This document shows positions 7,316 through 15,634 of a stretch of DNA of 40,084 bases, in pieces. The first letter of the stretch is position 1; each line of letters opens with the position of its first letter. The notes under the pieces are model-generated. The model searched no databases. It saw only the letters and a list, made by a program, of their open reading frames with translations, and was not told the origin of the DNA. Source of the stretch: SIG78 sp045585955 (GTDB lineage Bacteria; Verrucomicrobiota; Lentisphaeria; Victivallales; Victivallaceae). The position numbers were made by a program, and so were the translations under genes. The stretch covers positions 1-40,084 of the forward strand of contig JAZMZK010000016.1 in the NCBI GenBank assembly GCA_045585955.1, read 5' to 3'.

Positions 7316-8572
7316 TTATTTAAAGCGTTTGAACGCCACTACGCCGTTATGACCGCCGAAACCGAGGTTGATGTTCAAAGCAACATCGATTTCCCGTTCT
7401 TTCGCCACGTTGGGGGTAATATCCAAATCGCATGCCGGATCGGGGTTTTCGTAGTTGATGGTCGGCGGAACTGTCTGATTGACGATCGCCTGCACGCAGA
7501 TGATCGATTCCAAACCGCCGGCGGCACCCAGTGCGTGACCGGTAGCACCCTTGGTGCTGCTGACCGACACTTTATAGGCGTGATCTTTCAAAGCCGCCTT
7601 GATCGCCAGCGTTTCGTACTTATCGTTCAACTGGGTACTGGTACCATGAGCATTGATGTAGTCCACATCCTCCGGTTCCAGACCGGCGTGACGCAACGCC
7701 ATCTTGATCGCCGATGCCGCGCCCTGCCCTTCCGGATGGGGCGAAGTAATGTGATATGCATCGCCGGTGGCTCCGTAGCCAACGACTTCTGCCAGAATGG
7801 TTGCCCCACGCTTTTGAGCGTGTTCAAGTTCTTCCAGCACCAGCACACCGGCACCTTCAGACATAACAAAACCATCGCGTTCAGCATCAAACGGTCTGCT
7901 GGCGTGCAGCGGATCATCGTTCCGCTGGCTCATAGCCTTCATACTGCAAAATCCGGCATACCCCAGAGGCACGATAGCCGCTTCAGCACCGCCGGTGATC
8001 ATCATATCAGCATCGTCACGCTTGATCATCCAAAAAGCTTCACCGATACTGTGGCAGCCGGATGCACAAGCGGAAACCAAACCGAAGTTAGGCCCACGCA
8101 CATTGTAACGCATGGAAATATTGCCCGAAGCCAGGTCGCCGATCATCATCGGGATCATCAAAGGAGAGATACGGCCAGGGCCTTTCTGCATAAAAATCTC
8201 GTCCTGCTCGCACATGGAAGCCAAACCGCCGATGCCGCTGGAAACCAGCACACCCACCCGATCGCGGTCGATAGCACAATCTTCGCTGGTAAAATCAGCA
8301 CCAGCCTGGGTTATTGCTTCGTCAGCAGCCGCAATAGCATACTGACAGAAAAGGTCAAGGCGCTTGGCTTCTTTGGCAGGCATATATTTGGTAACATCAA
8401 AATCTTTGACTTCACCAGCTACTGCCGAACGGAACCCGGTTGTATCAAAGCGGGTAACATTGCCCAAACCGCAACGGCCTTCTTTGACCGCTGCCCACAA
8501 CTCCGGAACACTGTTGCCAACGCAGGAGATCGCGCCGCAACCGGTAACAACTACTCGTCTTTCTTTCATCAT
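7316..8572 (-). CDS. fabF: 3-oxoacyl-ACP synthase II (KAS II)
   Basis: This 418-residue thiolase-fold enzyme condenses malonyl-ACP with acyl-ACP in fatty-acid elongation. It contains the nucleophile motif SACASGCHSIGEA (Cys around 167), the first catalytic His in NAHGTSTQLND, and the second in KGATGHALGAAG. The C-terminal NLGFGGHNG loop is also present. The length is normal. The start has two Met codons in tandem; either may be used. No acyl carrier protein gene precedes it, unlike the common acpP-fabF order. A promoter with 17-bp spacing lies at 8630-8658. The LysM lipoprotein gene follows after 20 bp. Confidence 0.96.
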   Translation of the reverse strand: MMKERRVVVTGCGAISCVGNSVPELWAAVKEGRCGLGNVTRFDTTGFRSAVAGEVKDFDVTKYMPAKEAKRLDLFCQYAIAAADEAITQAGADFTSEDCAIDRDRVGVLVSSGIGGLASMCEQDEIFMQKGPGRISPLMIPMMIGDLASGNISMRYNVRGPNFGLVSACASGCHSIGEAFWMIKRDDADMMITGGAEAAIVPLGYAGFCSMKAMSQRNDDPLHASRPFDAERDGFVMSEGAGVLVLEELEHAQKRGATILAEVVGYGATGDAYHITSPHPEGQGAASAIKMALRHAGLEPEDVDYINAHGTSTQLNDKYETLAIKAALKDHAYKVSVSSTKGATGHALGAAGGLESIICVQAIVNQTVPPTINYENPDPACDLDITPNVAKEREIDVALNINLGFGGHNGVVAFKRFK

Positions 8573-8629
8573 AGAAAGTTCAACCCTCAGTTTAGATATA
8601 AAATGTTGATTTCAATTCGTACTCTCTTT

Positions 8630-8658
8630 AAAATACATCACAAAGTGCATATTTGCAA
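8630..8658 (-). promoter_or_regulatory. fabF promoter
   Basis: On the minus strand TTGCAA (8658-8653) and TATTTT (8635-8630) are separated by 17 bp. They lie about 60 bp upstream of the fabF start, giving a leader of roughly 50 nt. Confidence 0.5.
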
Positions 8659-8680
8659 CTATATCAACACTTTTTCTTTC

Positions 8681-8712
8681 ACCCGGAGAGCAAACTCCTC
8701 TGCAATCCGGGT
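8681..8712. repeat. Inverted repeat after the META lipoprotein gene
   Basis: ACCCGGA (8681-8687) pairs with TCCGGGT (8706-8712) across an 18-nt loop that itself contains GAG/CTC pairings. It lies 15 bp after the META-domain gene stop. It may be a transcript 3' end, although no T run follows on the minus strand. Confidence 0.5.
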
Positions 8713-8727
8713 AAAAGCGGTATGTTT

Positions 8728-9375
8728 TTATTTTCTTTTGCTTTTTTCAACCGTCGGCAAAGCAGGGTTCACTTTTTTGGGCGTTGCCGCCTTTTCTGTA
8801 ACCTTGCCCTTGACTTCCGGCGGAACCGGGGTCATTGCCTTTGGAATATTCTTACGATTGATACTTTTCAGATCGACAGCCTTGCAGCGCATCATAAGCA
8901 TATTGCGCTTCATAAATTCGATCTCACCATTTTTCTTCATTACAAAGTGGTCAACATCGTTGAGCTGTGCCATAAAAAGCATTTCGTAATCCAGATGCGG
9001 TCCTGCCTGCAAATTGCTGACCAGCGCACCAAAACGCAAGTGGTTGGGAGCGGTCACAGCAAAGGAGCCGTTGAAGACATTCACACCGGCAAAACCGGTG
9101 ATCTTGCCATCACGCTGAAATTCCACATAGGCTTGCACATCAGCAGGCAGAGTGATAGCATTTTTGCCGTCAACACCTTCCTGCCCCTTGATGTAAACCG
9201 GCACCCAGGCTTTACCGCAGAGTATATTCAGCTCTTCGGCACGGTTGACCTTTTGCTGATGTTTATCCACGATTTCCTGGATCTTGGGCTGCGGAGCCGG
9301 GTCAAGCTGCATACAGCAACCGCTCAACACCGCAAGTGTTACGGCACCGCAAAAAATTGTAAGTACCTTGTTCAT
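8728..9375 (-). CDS. META-domain lipoprotein
   Basis: The 215-residue protein starts MNKVLTIFCGAVTLAVLSGC, a lipoprotein signal with lipobox LSGC. A META/HslJ-like domain spans about residues 50-165, with the typical VYIKGQEG, ITGFAGVNVFNGSF and final hydrophobic strand order. The last 45 residues are a Lys/Pro-rich basic tail (ATPKKVNPALP and similar). The start at 9375 is chosen because it opens the lipoprotein signal; an in-frame extension upstream overlaps transketolase. It lies 20 bp downstream of tkt, so it is probably co-transcribed. META proteins are cell-envelope proteins of unclear function, some linked to stress or antibiotic resistance. Confidence 0.85.
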   Translation of the reverse strand: MNKVLTIFCGAVTLAVLSGCCMQLDPAPQPKIQEIVDKHQQKVNRAEELNILCGKAWVPVYIKGQEGVDGKNAITLPADVQAYVEFQRDGKITGFAGVNVFNGSFAVTAPNHLRFGALVSNLQAGPHLDYEMLFMAQLNDVDHFVMKKNGEIEFMKRNMLMMRCKAVDLKSINRKNIPKAMTPVPPEVKGKVTEKAATPKKVNPALPTVEKSKRK

Positions 9376-9395
9376 CGTTCTCAACTCCGTATCTA

Positions 9396-11435
9396 TCAAT
9401 GGCAGCCGCCGCAGCTTCCGCAATCGCAGCCGCAGCTGTCGCCGGAGAAGTGTTCCACGATGCGGGCAGCCACTGCTTCGGGAGTAAAGCCGAATTCTTC
9501 AGCCAGCACTTTGTAAGGTGCGGAAGCGCCGAAGGTATCCAAACCGATCGCCAAACCTTCGCTGCCCACAAAACGGTGCCAGCCGAAGGTGCTGGCAGCT
9601 TCGATGGAAACACGGATATCGCATTCCGGCGGCAGCACTTCGTCCTGATATTCCTGACTCTGCTTGAGGAAGAGTTCCTGCGAGGGCATGGAAACCACAC
9701 GCACGCCGATTTCCTGGGCACGGAACATTTCCGCAGCCTTGAGTGCCAGACCGACTTCCGAACCGGTGGCAATAAGGATGAGGGAGAAGTCTTCATCGTC
9801 GCTGACAACATAAGCCCCCTTGGAAACATCCACTTTCTTTGCCATTTCTTCATCAAAGGCATCCAGATTCTGACGGGTCAGCAGCAACGCCACGGGGCCG
9901 TCTGCCTGCAAGGCAGCTGCCCAGGCACCGGCGACTTCGTGAGCTTCCGCAGGACGGATCACGGTCATACCGGGGATGGTACGCAGCATGGCGATCTGTT
10001 CGATAGGTTCGTGGGTGGGGCCGTCTTCGCCAACATAGAAGCTGTCGTGGGTAAAGATGTAGATCTGGTGCAGTTTCTGCAAAGCAGCCAGACGGATAGC
10101 CGGTTTCATGTAATCGCTGAAGACAAAGAAGGTGGAGCTGTACGGAATGTTGGCACCGAAAAGTGCAATACCGTTGGCAGCCATACCCATAGCCAATTCA
10201 CGGACGCCGAAGTGCAGGTTTCTGCCCGCACGGTTTTCGGGACCGAAGTCGCCGCCGACTTTGACATTGGATTTGGTGGAAGGAGCCAGGTCGGCAGCAC
10301 CGCCCCACAGGGCGGGCACCAGGTCGGCAGCCTTCTGAAGGATAGTGCCGCTGGAGGCACGGCTGGCGGTGGGCTTGTCAACCGGAGCGACCTTCAAAAG
10401 TTCTTCCAGCAAATTTTCCGGAACGCGCTTGTTCAAGAGCCAGCTCAAGATCTCGGCTTTATCGGGATTGGCGGCTACATAGTCAGCGTATTTGGCTTCC
10501 CATTCCGCAGCGGCAGCCTTGACTTCGGCAACCCGGGCGTCGCAGAAAGCACGCACATCGTCAGCAACATAGAAGCTGTCGGCGGGCAGCCCCAGATTGG
10601 CCTTCATGGCAGCGAGTTCTTCGTCGCCGAGGGGTTCACCGTGGACACCGCTGGTACCCTGCTTGTTGGGGGCACCGTAACCGATGGTGGTTTTGCCGAT
10701 GATCAGGGTCGGGCGGCCGTCGGTTTTCTGGGCTTCTGCCAGCACGGCATCGCACTGGGCAATGTCATTGGCGTTGTCGCAGTAGAGTACACGCCAGTTG
10801 TAGGCTTCAAAACGCTTGCCAACATCTTCGGTGAACGCCAAAGAGGTGTTGCCTTCGATAGTGATGTTGTTATCGTCGTAGAAGCAGATGATGTTATCGA
10901 GCTTCTGATGACCTGCCAGCGAAGCAGCTTCGCTGGTGGCACCTTCCATCATGCAGCCGTCGCCGCAGATGATGTAGATCTTGCTGTCCAGCAGACCGGC
11001 AGCTTCCAGACCGCTCTGGGCACCGAGGTATTTGGCAGCCATCGCCATACCCACAGCACTTGCCATACCGCTGCCCAGCGGACCGGTGGTGATATCCACA
11101 CCGGCGGTGTGACCGAATTCCGGGTGGCCGGGGGTCTTGCTGCCCCACTGACGGAAGTTCTTGAGTTCTTCCATATCCAAACCGTAGCCAAAGAGGTGCA
11201 GCAAGCTGTATTCAAGCATGGAACCGTGACCGGCGGAGAGCACAAATCTGTCACGGGCGAACCATGCCGGATTGGCAGGATTGAAACGCAGATATTTGCT
11301 GAAAAGAGTTACAGCATAGTCAGCGTTGCCCATAGGCATACCGGGGTGACCGGACTTGGCTTTCTGGATGGCATCGGCACTCAAGGCACGGATGGTGTTG
11401 GCGGTACGAGCGGCAATTTCTGCATTCCAACTCAT
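9396..11435 (-). CDS. tkt: Transketolase with Cys-rich C-terminal tail
   Basis: This TPP-dependent enzyme moves two-carbon ketol units in the pentose phosphate pathway. The 679-residue protein has the full three-domain layout. The TPP motif runs from GDGCMMEG to DDNNITIEG (about 158-190), and HPEFGHT and GPLGSGMA occur in the N-terminal domain. FGVRELAMG and the HDSFYVGEDGPTHEP phosphate and substrate loop are in the Pyr domain. After the normal end near IVEHFSGD there is an extra tail, CGCDCGSCGGCH, with five Cys and a terminal His. That tail is not part of the usual fold and could bind metal. The ribosome site is GAAAGG. It is divergent from ruvB. Confidence 0.96.
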   Translation of the reverse strand: MSWNAEIAARTANTIRALSADAIQKAKSGHPGMPMGNADYAVTLFSKYLRFNPANPAWFARDRFVLSAGHGSMLEYSLLHLFGYGLDMEELKNFRQWGSKTPGHPEFGHTAGVDITTGPLGSGMASAVGMAMAAKYLGAQSGLEAAGLLDSKIYIICGDGCMMEGATSEAASLAGHQKLDNIICFYDDNNITIEGNTSLAFTEDVGKRFEAYNWRVLYCDNANDIAQCDAVLAEAQKTDGRPTLIIGKTTIGYGAPNKQGTSGVHGEPLGDEELAAMKANLGLPADSFYVADDVRAFCDARVAEVKAAAAEWEAKYADYVAANPDKAEILSWLLNKRVPENLLEELLKVAPVDKPTASRASSGTILQKAADLVPALWGGAADLAPSTKSNVKVGGDFGPENRAGRNLHFGVRELAMGMAANGIALFGANIPYSSTFFVFSDYMKPAIRLAALQKLHQIYIFTHDSFYVGEDGPTHEPIEQIAMLRTIPGMTVIRPAEAHEVAGAWAAALQADGPVALLLTRQNLDAFDEEMAKKVDVSKGAYVVSDDEDFSLILIATGSEVGLALKAAEMFRAQEIGVRVVSMPSQELFLKQSQEYQDEVLPPECDIRVSIEAASTFGWHRFVGSEGLAIGLDTFGASAPYKVLAEEFGFTPEAVAARIVEHFSGDSCGCDCGSCGGCH

Positions 11436-11578
11436 AACAGGAACCTTTCTTTTGATTTTTTTCAGTTTTATACTGGTATTTTTAATAAAAACAGTTAAAT
11501 TGTAATAAAGTAACTTAATTTAACCTCTAAACTGATTAAAAGCAATTTTTTTAATCAACATTTTTACATATTTTATAT
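11436..11578. promoter_or_regulatory. AT-rich divergent region between tkt and ruvB
   Basis: This is 143 bp without genes, very AT-rich, and must hold promoters for both tkt and ruvB. On the plus strand TATTTT (11569-11574) lies immediately before the ruvB ATG, and no Shine-Dalgarno sequence is seen there. Clear -35 boxes are not evident on either strand. Confidence 0.4.
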
Positions 11579-12616
11579 ATGAGTGAACGATTTATTACAT
11601 CTACACTGAACCGCAAAGACGGCTCCAGCGATAATTTGCTGCGGCCGCAGCTTTTTGCCGATTTTCCGGGGCAGGACGATGCCAAAGCCCTGCTGGAGCT
11701 TATGGTGCGTGCCGCCGCCGGGCGGGATGAACCTTTGGAACACATTCTTTTATCCGGGCCGCCCGGCTTGGGCAAGACCAGTCTGGCATACATCATTGCC
11801 AACGAAAAGGATTGCACCTTAAAGTCTTCCAGCGGTCCCGCCATCGAAAAACCCGGTGATCTGGCAGGCTTGCTCACCAGTTTAAGCGAAGGCGATATAC
11901 TTTTTATTGACGAGATACACCGCCTCAACCCGGTGGTGGAAGAGTATTTATACAGTGCTATGGAAGATTTTTTCATAGATATCGTTCTGGAACAGGGCCC
12001 CGGCGCCCGATCAGTACGCTTGAATATCCCCCACTTCACCTTGTTGGGAGCAACCACCCGGCAGGGGATGCTTTCGGCACCCTTGCGGAGCCGCTTTGCC
12101 GTGAATGTAAGGTTGGATTATTACGATGATGCAAGTTTGGTGGAGATCATCAAACGCAGCGCCCGTATTCTGGAAACTGAAATTGACGGCGATGGTGCTT
12201 TGGAACTTGCCCGCCGCTGCCGGGGCACACCACGGATCGCCAACAACCTTTTACGCATGGCACGCAACTACGCCCAGGTCAAAGCCGACGGAGTGGTTAC
12301 CTCCGAAGTTGCCGCCCAAGCGGTGAACATGCTCAAGATCGACCCCGACGGGCTGGATGATATTGATAACCGCATTCTGGAAGCGATCATCTGCAATTTC
12401 AACGGCGGCCCGGTGGGGGTGAAAAATATCTCTGTGACCGTGGGTGAAGAAGAAGGCACTCTGGAAGAAGTCTACGAACCCTTTTTGATCCAGAAAGGAT
12501 TTCTCGTTCGGACTCCCCGGGGGCGGGTAGCCACTGCCAAAGCCTACGAAAAGCTGGGCATCAGCGGTTCGGCACGGAAAAATAAATCCAACAACAACCA
12601 AATGGATCTTTTTTGA
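11579..12616 (+). CDS. ruvB: Holliday junction branch migration ATPase RuvB
   Basis: The 345-residue hexameric AAA+ motor drives Holliday junction migration with RuvA. Visible motifs are the start of the ATPase domain LRPQLFADFPGQ, Walker A GPPGLGKTSLA (about 60-70), Walker B LFIDEIHRLN, sensor GATTRQGMLSAPLRSRF, and the C-terminal winged helix with FLVRTPRGRVAT. The protein ends KNKSNNNQMDLF. The last five residues match the beta-clamp-binding consensus QL(S/D)LF closely. No ribosome site precedes the ATG, and a possible -10 box lies 5-10 bp upstream, so the message may be leaderless. Neither ruvA nor ruvC is in the window. It heads a five-gene operon. Confidence 0.97.
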   Translation: MSERFITSTLNRKDGSSDNLLRPQLFADFPGQDDAKALLELMVRAAAGRDEPLEHILLSGPPGLGKTSLAYIIANEKDCTLKSSSGPAIEKPGDLAGLLTSLSEGDILFIDEIHRLNPVVEEYLYSAMEDFFIDIVLEQGPGARSVRLNIPHFTLLGATTRQGMLSAPLRSRFAVNVRLDYYDDASLVEIIKRSARILETEIDGDGALELARRCRGTPRIANNLLRMARNYAQVKADGVVTSEVAAQAVNMLKIDPDGLDDIDNRILEAIICNFNGGPVGVKNISVTVGEEEGTLEEVYEPFLIQKGFLVRTPRGRVATAKAYEKLGISGSARKNKSNNNQMDLF

Positions 12617-12625
12617 GGGAAATTT

Positions 12626-13339
12626 ATGACAGCTGTCTGGGCAAAAAACTTACTTAATCTGCAAAATCTTGATCTGGAGATCGGTAAACTGAAACTCCGT
12701 TTGACCATGATTCCGAAAGAAGCAGAAAATCTCAAGCAGGAGATCGCAAAAATCGAAGGCAAAGTCAAAATTGCCAAAGAAAAAAAATCAGCTCACGAAT
12801 TGCAGCTTAAGCAGAACGAAGCGGAAATCGCTGACCTCAACGATAAGATCGGCAAACTCCAGACCCAATCAGCTCTGGTCAAAAAGAATACCGAATATCA
12901 GGCGATGCTGGGCTCGATAGCAATGCTGAAAAAATCCATAAGCGATCTGGAAAGCAGACAGATTGAGCTTATGGATCTTTTAACTACCGACGATAAAGCA
13001 ATCTACGCCGCAGCCGCCGCCGTCAAGCCGGAAACCGCCGGATTGCGTGCCGAACTCAAAGAGCTTGCCGAACTTTATAACGACATCAAGGCAAGAGGTC
13101 GGGAATTATTGGCCAAACGCCCGGAACTGCGCAGCATGGTGGATTCGGAGATTCTGCCCCGCTATGAGCAGATACTTCAGAAAAACGCCACCACCCCGCT
13201 GGTGCCGGTGGAAGCCGATAAATGCGGCAACTGCCATTTGCGTCTGACTCCCCAAACGCTCAACAGCGCCCGCTCCGGAGCAATAACTTTCTGCGACAAC
13301 TGTATGCATATTATCTACATGCCCGATGAGCAGGAATAA
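12626..13339 (+). CDS. Coiled-coil zinc-ribbon protein (CT398/DUF164-like)
   Basis: The 237-residue protein has a long N-terminal coiled coil (about 10-180, rich in Lys/Glu/Leu heptads). A C-terminal four-Cys zinc ribbon follows: CGNC (about 199-202) and CDNC (about 223-226) separated by a short loop with LRLTPQ. This is the layout of the chlamydial CT398 and the bacterial DUF164/zf-RING_7 proteins. The start is 9 bp after ruvB, with GAGGGAAATTT upstream. The family is common next to housekeeping genes; its role is unsettled and may involve secretion or RNA. The final residues overlap the reading frame of azlC. Confidence 0.88.
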   Translation: MTAVWAKNLLNLQNLDLEIGKLKLRLTMIPKEAENLKQEIAKIEGKVKIAKEKKSAHELQLKQNEAEIADLNDKIGKLQTQSALVKKNTEYQAMLGSIAMLKKSISDLESRQIELMDLLTTDDKAIYAAAAAVKPETAGLRAELKELAELYNDIKARGRELLAKRPELRSMVDSEILPRYEQILQKNATTPLVPVEADKCGNCHLRLTPQTLNSARSGAITFCDNCMHIIYMPDEQE

Positions 13340-14084
13340 AAACACTGCCTGCTGCCTTATGAAAACACTTTTCCGTAAAGCCTTTGCCGACAGCCTGCCG
13401 GTACTTATGGGGTATGTATCTATGGGGACAGCCTTTGGTATCTTGCTGGCAACTCAAGTCAAGGGGGCAAATTTTCTTACTGCGGCAATGATGAGTTTTT
13501 CCACCATCTCCGGCAGTATGCAGTTTGCTGCCGTGGAGATGCTTGCCAATGCGGCAAGCTACACTTTGCTCCTGACCGCCATGCTGGCGGTGCTTATCAA
13601 CATCAGATATGCCATGTACGGTATATCGCTGGTGCGTTACTTTGCCAATTACCCGTGGTATATAAGGTATTACCTGATCTGGACTCTGACTGACGAAACT
13701 TACGCTTTGGAAAGCTCCACCACGCTCCGGGGAAAACAAAGAATGTATTACTCTTTGCTGGTCAGCAGCTTTGATCACCTTTACTGGCTCACCGGTTCGG
13801 TGATCGGTGCGGCGGCTGGTGCGTTCATAACTTTTGATACAGCAGGTATCGACTTTGCCATGACGGCACTTTTTCTGGTGGTATTGACCGACCTTGTCCG
13901 CAATAAAGCCAACCGGCTCCCGGCGTTGACCGGAGGAGTATCGACTTTGCTGGCACTGATACTTTTTGTGGCAGTCTACCCCGACGCCGTCAACCGGATG
14001 CTGCTGGCGGCAATGGCGTTGATGATCGTTATACTGCTGATGCAGCGGAAAAAGTATCAGAAGAAATTCGGAGGTGCCGCATGA
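13326..14084 (+). CDS. azlC: AzlC-family branched-chain amino acid exporter subunit
   Basis: The 252-residue (maximum) membrane protein starts its conserved part at ADSLPVLMGYVSMGTAFGILL. It has about five to six hydrophobic segments, including the TISGSMQFAAVEML motif and the ALVVLTDLVRNK-like C-terminal region. With AzlD it forms an exporter for branched-chain amino acids or their analogues. The start is uncertain. ATG at 13326 overlaps the preceding gene by 14 bp, while ATG at 13359 gives the more usual N-terminus MKTLFRKAFADSLP; neither has a clear ribosome site. It overlaps azlD by 4 bp. Confidence 0.9.
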   Translation: MSRNKNTACCLMKTLFRKAFADSLPVLMGYVSMGTAFGILLATQVKGANFLTAAMMSFSTISGSMQFAAVEMLANAASYTLLLTAMLAVLINIRYAMYGISLVRYFANYPWYIRYYLIWTLTDETYALESSTTLRGKQRMYYSLLVSSFDHLYWLTGSVIGAAAGAFITFDTAGIDFAMTALFLVVLTDLVRNKANRLPALTGGVSTLLALILFVAVYPDAVNRMLLAAMALMIVILLMQRKKYQKKFGGAA

Positions 14085-14401
14085 CCTTGCACCAATACGC
14101 CCTGATCGCCGTAATGGCAGTGGTGGTGATAATTCTGCGGAGCATACCTTTTGTGCTTTTTTCCGGCAAACGCAAAGTTCCGCCAAGTTTGCTTTATCTG
14201 GGCAAAGTCCTGACCGCAGCGGCTATCGCCATGCTGGTTGTTTACAGCCTGTACGGCAATTTGAATTATCCGCAAGTCGGGGTGAAAAATCTGCCCGCAG
14301 GCTTGCTGGCTTCGGCAGTAACAGTTATACTGCACTGGTTTTTCAAAAATCCGCTGATCAGCATTATAGCCGGTACAGCATCTTATATGTTTTTAATTTG
14401 A
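14081..14401 (+). CDS. azlD: AzlD-family branched-chain amino acid exporter subunit
   Basis: The 106-residue protein has four hydrophobic segments and the family pattern of an early RSIPFVLF motif, a LGKVLTAAAIAMLVVYSL helix and a C-terminal hydrophobic end. AzlD is the small partner of AzlC. The start overlaps the azlC stop (ATGA) with GGAGG at 14070-14074, a good ribosome site. The next gene begins 13 bp downstream. Confidence 0.9.
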   Translation: MTLHQYALIAVMAVVVIILRSIPFVLFSGKRKVPPSLLYLGKVLTAAAIAMLVVYSLYGNLNYPQVGVKNLPAGLLASAVTVILHWFFKNPLISIIAGTASYMFLI

Positions 14402-14414
14402 AAGGGTAAAAAAA

Positions 14415-15443
14415 ATGAAAACGCTTGGAAAAATTCTCACCATGTCCTTGACTCTGCTGCTGGCATTGAATTGCTTTGCCGCCGAAAAGAAAGTCGTTAA
14501 AAAGCCTGCTGCAAAAGGCAGTGCCGATGTGGAAATCTTTACCGAAAGAAACAACCGCTCTGAATTACTGAAAGGTATTCTGCCTGAAAATGTCAAAACC
14601 ATTGCCTGTATTGCTGCGGGTTCATACCCAGGTTCAGCCGGTTACAAAAAAGGTATCGAGCTTTTGCGTCAGGCCGGATACAAAGTCAAAGTCATGCCCC
14701 ACGCCTTTGCCACTCCTGCCAGCGGCGACCGGAAAGTCGAAAACCGGGTAAAAGACTTTGTGGATGCCTGGTGCGATAAAGAAGTTGATATGATTTTGTG
14801 CATCCGCGGCGGCAGGGGCTGCGGCGAGGTCATGCAGGCAATAGATTGGAGCAAACTGCCCCAACGCCCCGAACTTTATTTGCAAGGTTACAGCGATGTA
14901 ACGATGATCCTTTCGGCTTTGCAGAAACGCAATTACGGTCATCCGGTAGCCGGGCCCATGGTAGGAGCCATGCAAGGCTTGACTCCTGCCGCACTTAAAG
15001 CCATGCGGAATATGCACCACAACAAGCAAGTTGGACCGGTAAAACTTGCCCCCATCGTCAAAGGTGACTGCGAAGGCTTGGCACTGGCGGGCTTGCTTTC
15101 CCGTTTTGCCTGGGTGGTAAAGAGTTCCGACCGCCCCATCGTCAAAGACCGGATCATCTTTATTGAAAGCGTAGCGGCAAATGAAAAGCAAATGCGTGAA
15201 TACTTCCAGACCTTGCTGGAAGAAAAATTCTTTGAAGGTGCCGCCGGGGTGGTCTTCTGCTATTTCACCAAAACCGGCACTGATAAAAAAACCGTGACCG
15301 CCATGCTCAAAGAGATCGCTCCCAAACTGGGCGTACCGGTATATATGGGTTTCCCCTTCGGGCATAAGAGCGGCAGCTACACCATAGATTTCAGCCGCAA
15401 AGCAGTTATCAAAAACAACACGGTTACTTTCCCGGTAAAATAA
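14415..15443 (+). CDS. Secreted LD-carboxypeptidase (peptidase S66)
   Basis: The 342-residue protein has a signal peptide (MKTLGKILTMSLTLLLALNC, cleavage probably after CFA-A). The mature protein is an S66 serine peptidase, related to LdcA, which removes the terminal D-Ala from peptidoglycan tetrapeptides. Visible catalytic elements are the nucleophile motif QGYSDVT (Ser around 159), the Glu in IIFIESV, and the His in GFPFGHKSGSYTIDF. The signal peptide suggests a periplasmic enzyme, whereas LdcA itself is cytoplasmic. AAAGGG precedes the start. It is the last gene of the ruvB operon and is followed by a strong stem-loop. Confidence 0.88.
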   Translation: MKTLGKILTMSLTLLLALNCFAAEKKVVKKPAAKGSADVEIFTERNNRSELLKGILPENVKTIACIAAGSYPGSAGYKKGIELLRQAGYKVKVMPHAFATPASGDRKVENRVKDFVDAWCDKEVDMILCIRGGRGCGEVMQAIDWSKLPQRPELYLQGYSDVTMILSALQKRNYGHPVAGPMVGAMQGLTPAALKAMRNMHHNKQVGPVKLAPIVKGDCEGLALAGLLSRFAWVVKSSDRPIVKDRIIFIESVAANEKQMREYFQTLLEEKFFEGAAGVVFCYFTKTGTDKKTVTAMLKEIAPKLGVPVYMGFPFGHKSGSYTIDFSRKAVIKNNTVTFPVK

Positions 15444-15461
15444 AACAGCCAAGCTCAACGA

Positions 15462-15499
15462 ATGAAAGATTTTTGCCGTTAGCGGCAAAAATCTTTCAT
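15462..15499 (+). terminator. Perfect stem-loop after the ruvB operon
   Basis: Two perfect 17-bp arms (ATGAAAGATTTTTGCCG and its complement) enclose a TTAG loop, 18 bp after the LD-carboxypeptidase stop. There is no T run after the stem on the plus strand, so it may act through structure or as a 3'-end stabiliser. Confidence 0.6.
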
Positions 15500-15510
15500 A
15501 CACACCCGTA

Positions 15511-15557
15511 TTTACCCTCTGGGATATGGCGGCAGGCTGTTTATGAAAGTTCTGCCG
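15511..15557. repeat. Direct repeat, left copy of the helicase gene 3' end
   Basis: It matches 20339-20385 at 46 of 47 positions. On the minus strand it encodes GRTFINSLPPYPRG and a stop, the same ending as the helicase. The single difference (TTC for TTT) is synonymous. The repeat contains the inverted pair CGGCAG/CTGCCG. Similarity falls off sharply beyond 15557. Confidence 0.85.
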
Positions 15558-15604
15558 CCCCGTTGGGGCTTGTGCCCTTTCAGGGCAAGAGATAACAGCC
15601 GCAT
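15512..15604 (-). CDS. Possible 30-codon ORF ending like the helicase
   Basis: An ATG at 15604 opens a 30-codon frame that begins MRLLSLALKGHK and ends in the helicase-like GRTFINSLPPYPRG. AAAGGAG lies 12 bp upstream. It may be nothing more than an accidental frame through a repeat and a duplicated gene end. Translation is unsupported by anything but the frame and the ribosome-site match. Confidence 0.2.
   Translation of the reverse strand: MRLLSLALKGHKPQRGGRTFINSLPPYPRG
15557..15587. repeat. Paired small palindromes
   Basis: GCCCCGTTGGGGC (15557-15569) and TGCCCTTTCAGGGCA (15573-15587) are two adjacent perfect hairpins with 3-nt loops. They look like units of a dispersed intergenic palindrome family, but no other copy is in this window. 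Confidence 0.5.
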
Positions 15605-15634
15605 TTAATCATTCAGCTCCTTTACTCCAAATAA

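Noticed and set aside
7349..8989. 546-codon open frame antisense to fabF
   Set aside because: Same reason: mirror of a conserved gene, low-complexity translation and no start signal.
9399..11498. 699-codon open frame antisense to transketolase
   Set aside because: It lies almost wholly opposite a well-conserved enzyme, has no ribosome site and no family motif. Codon bias of the real gene explains the lack of stops.
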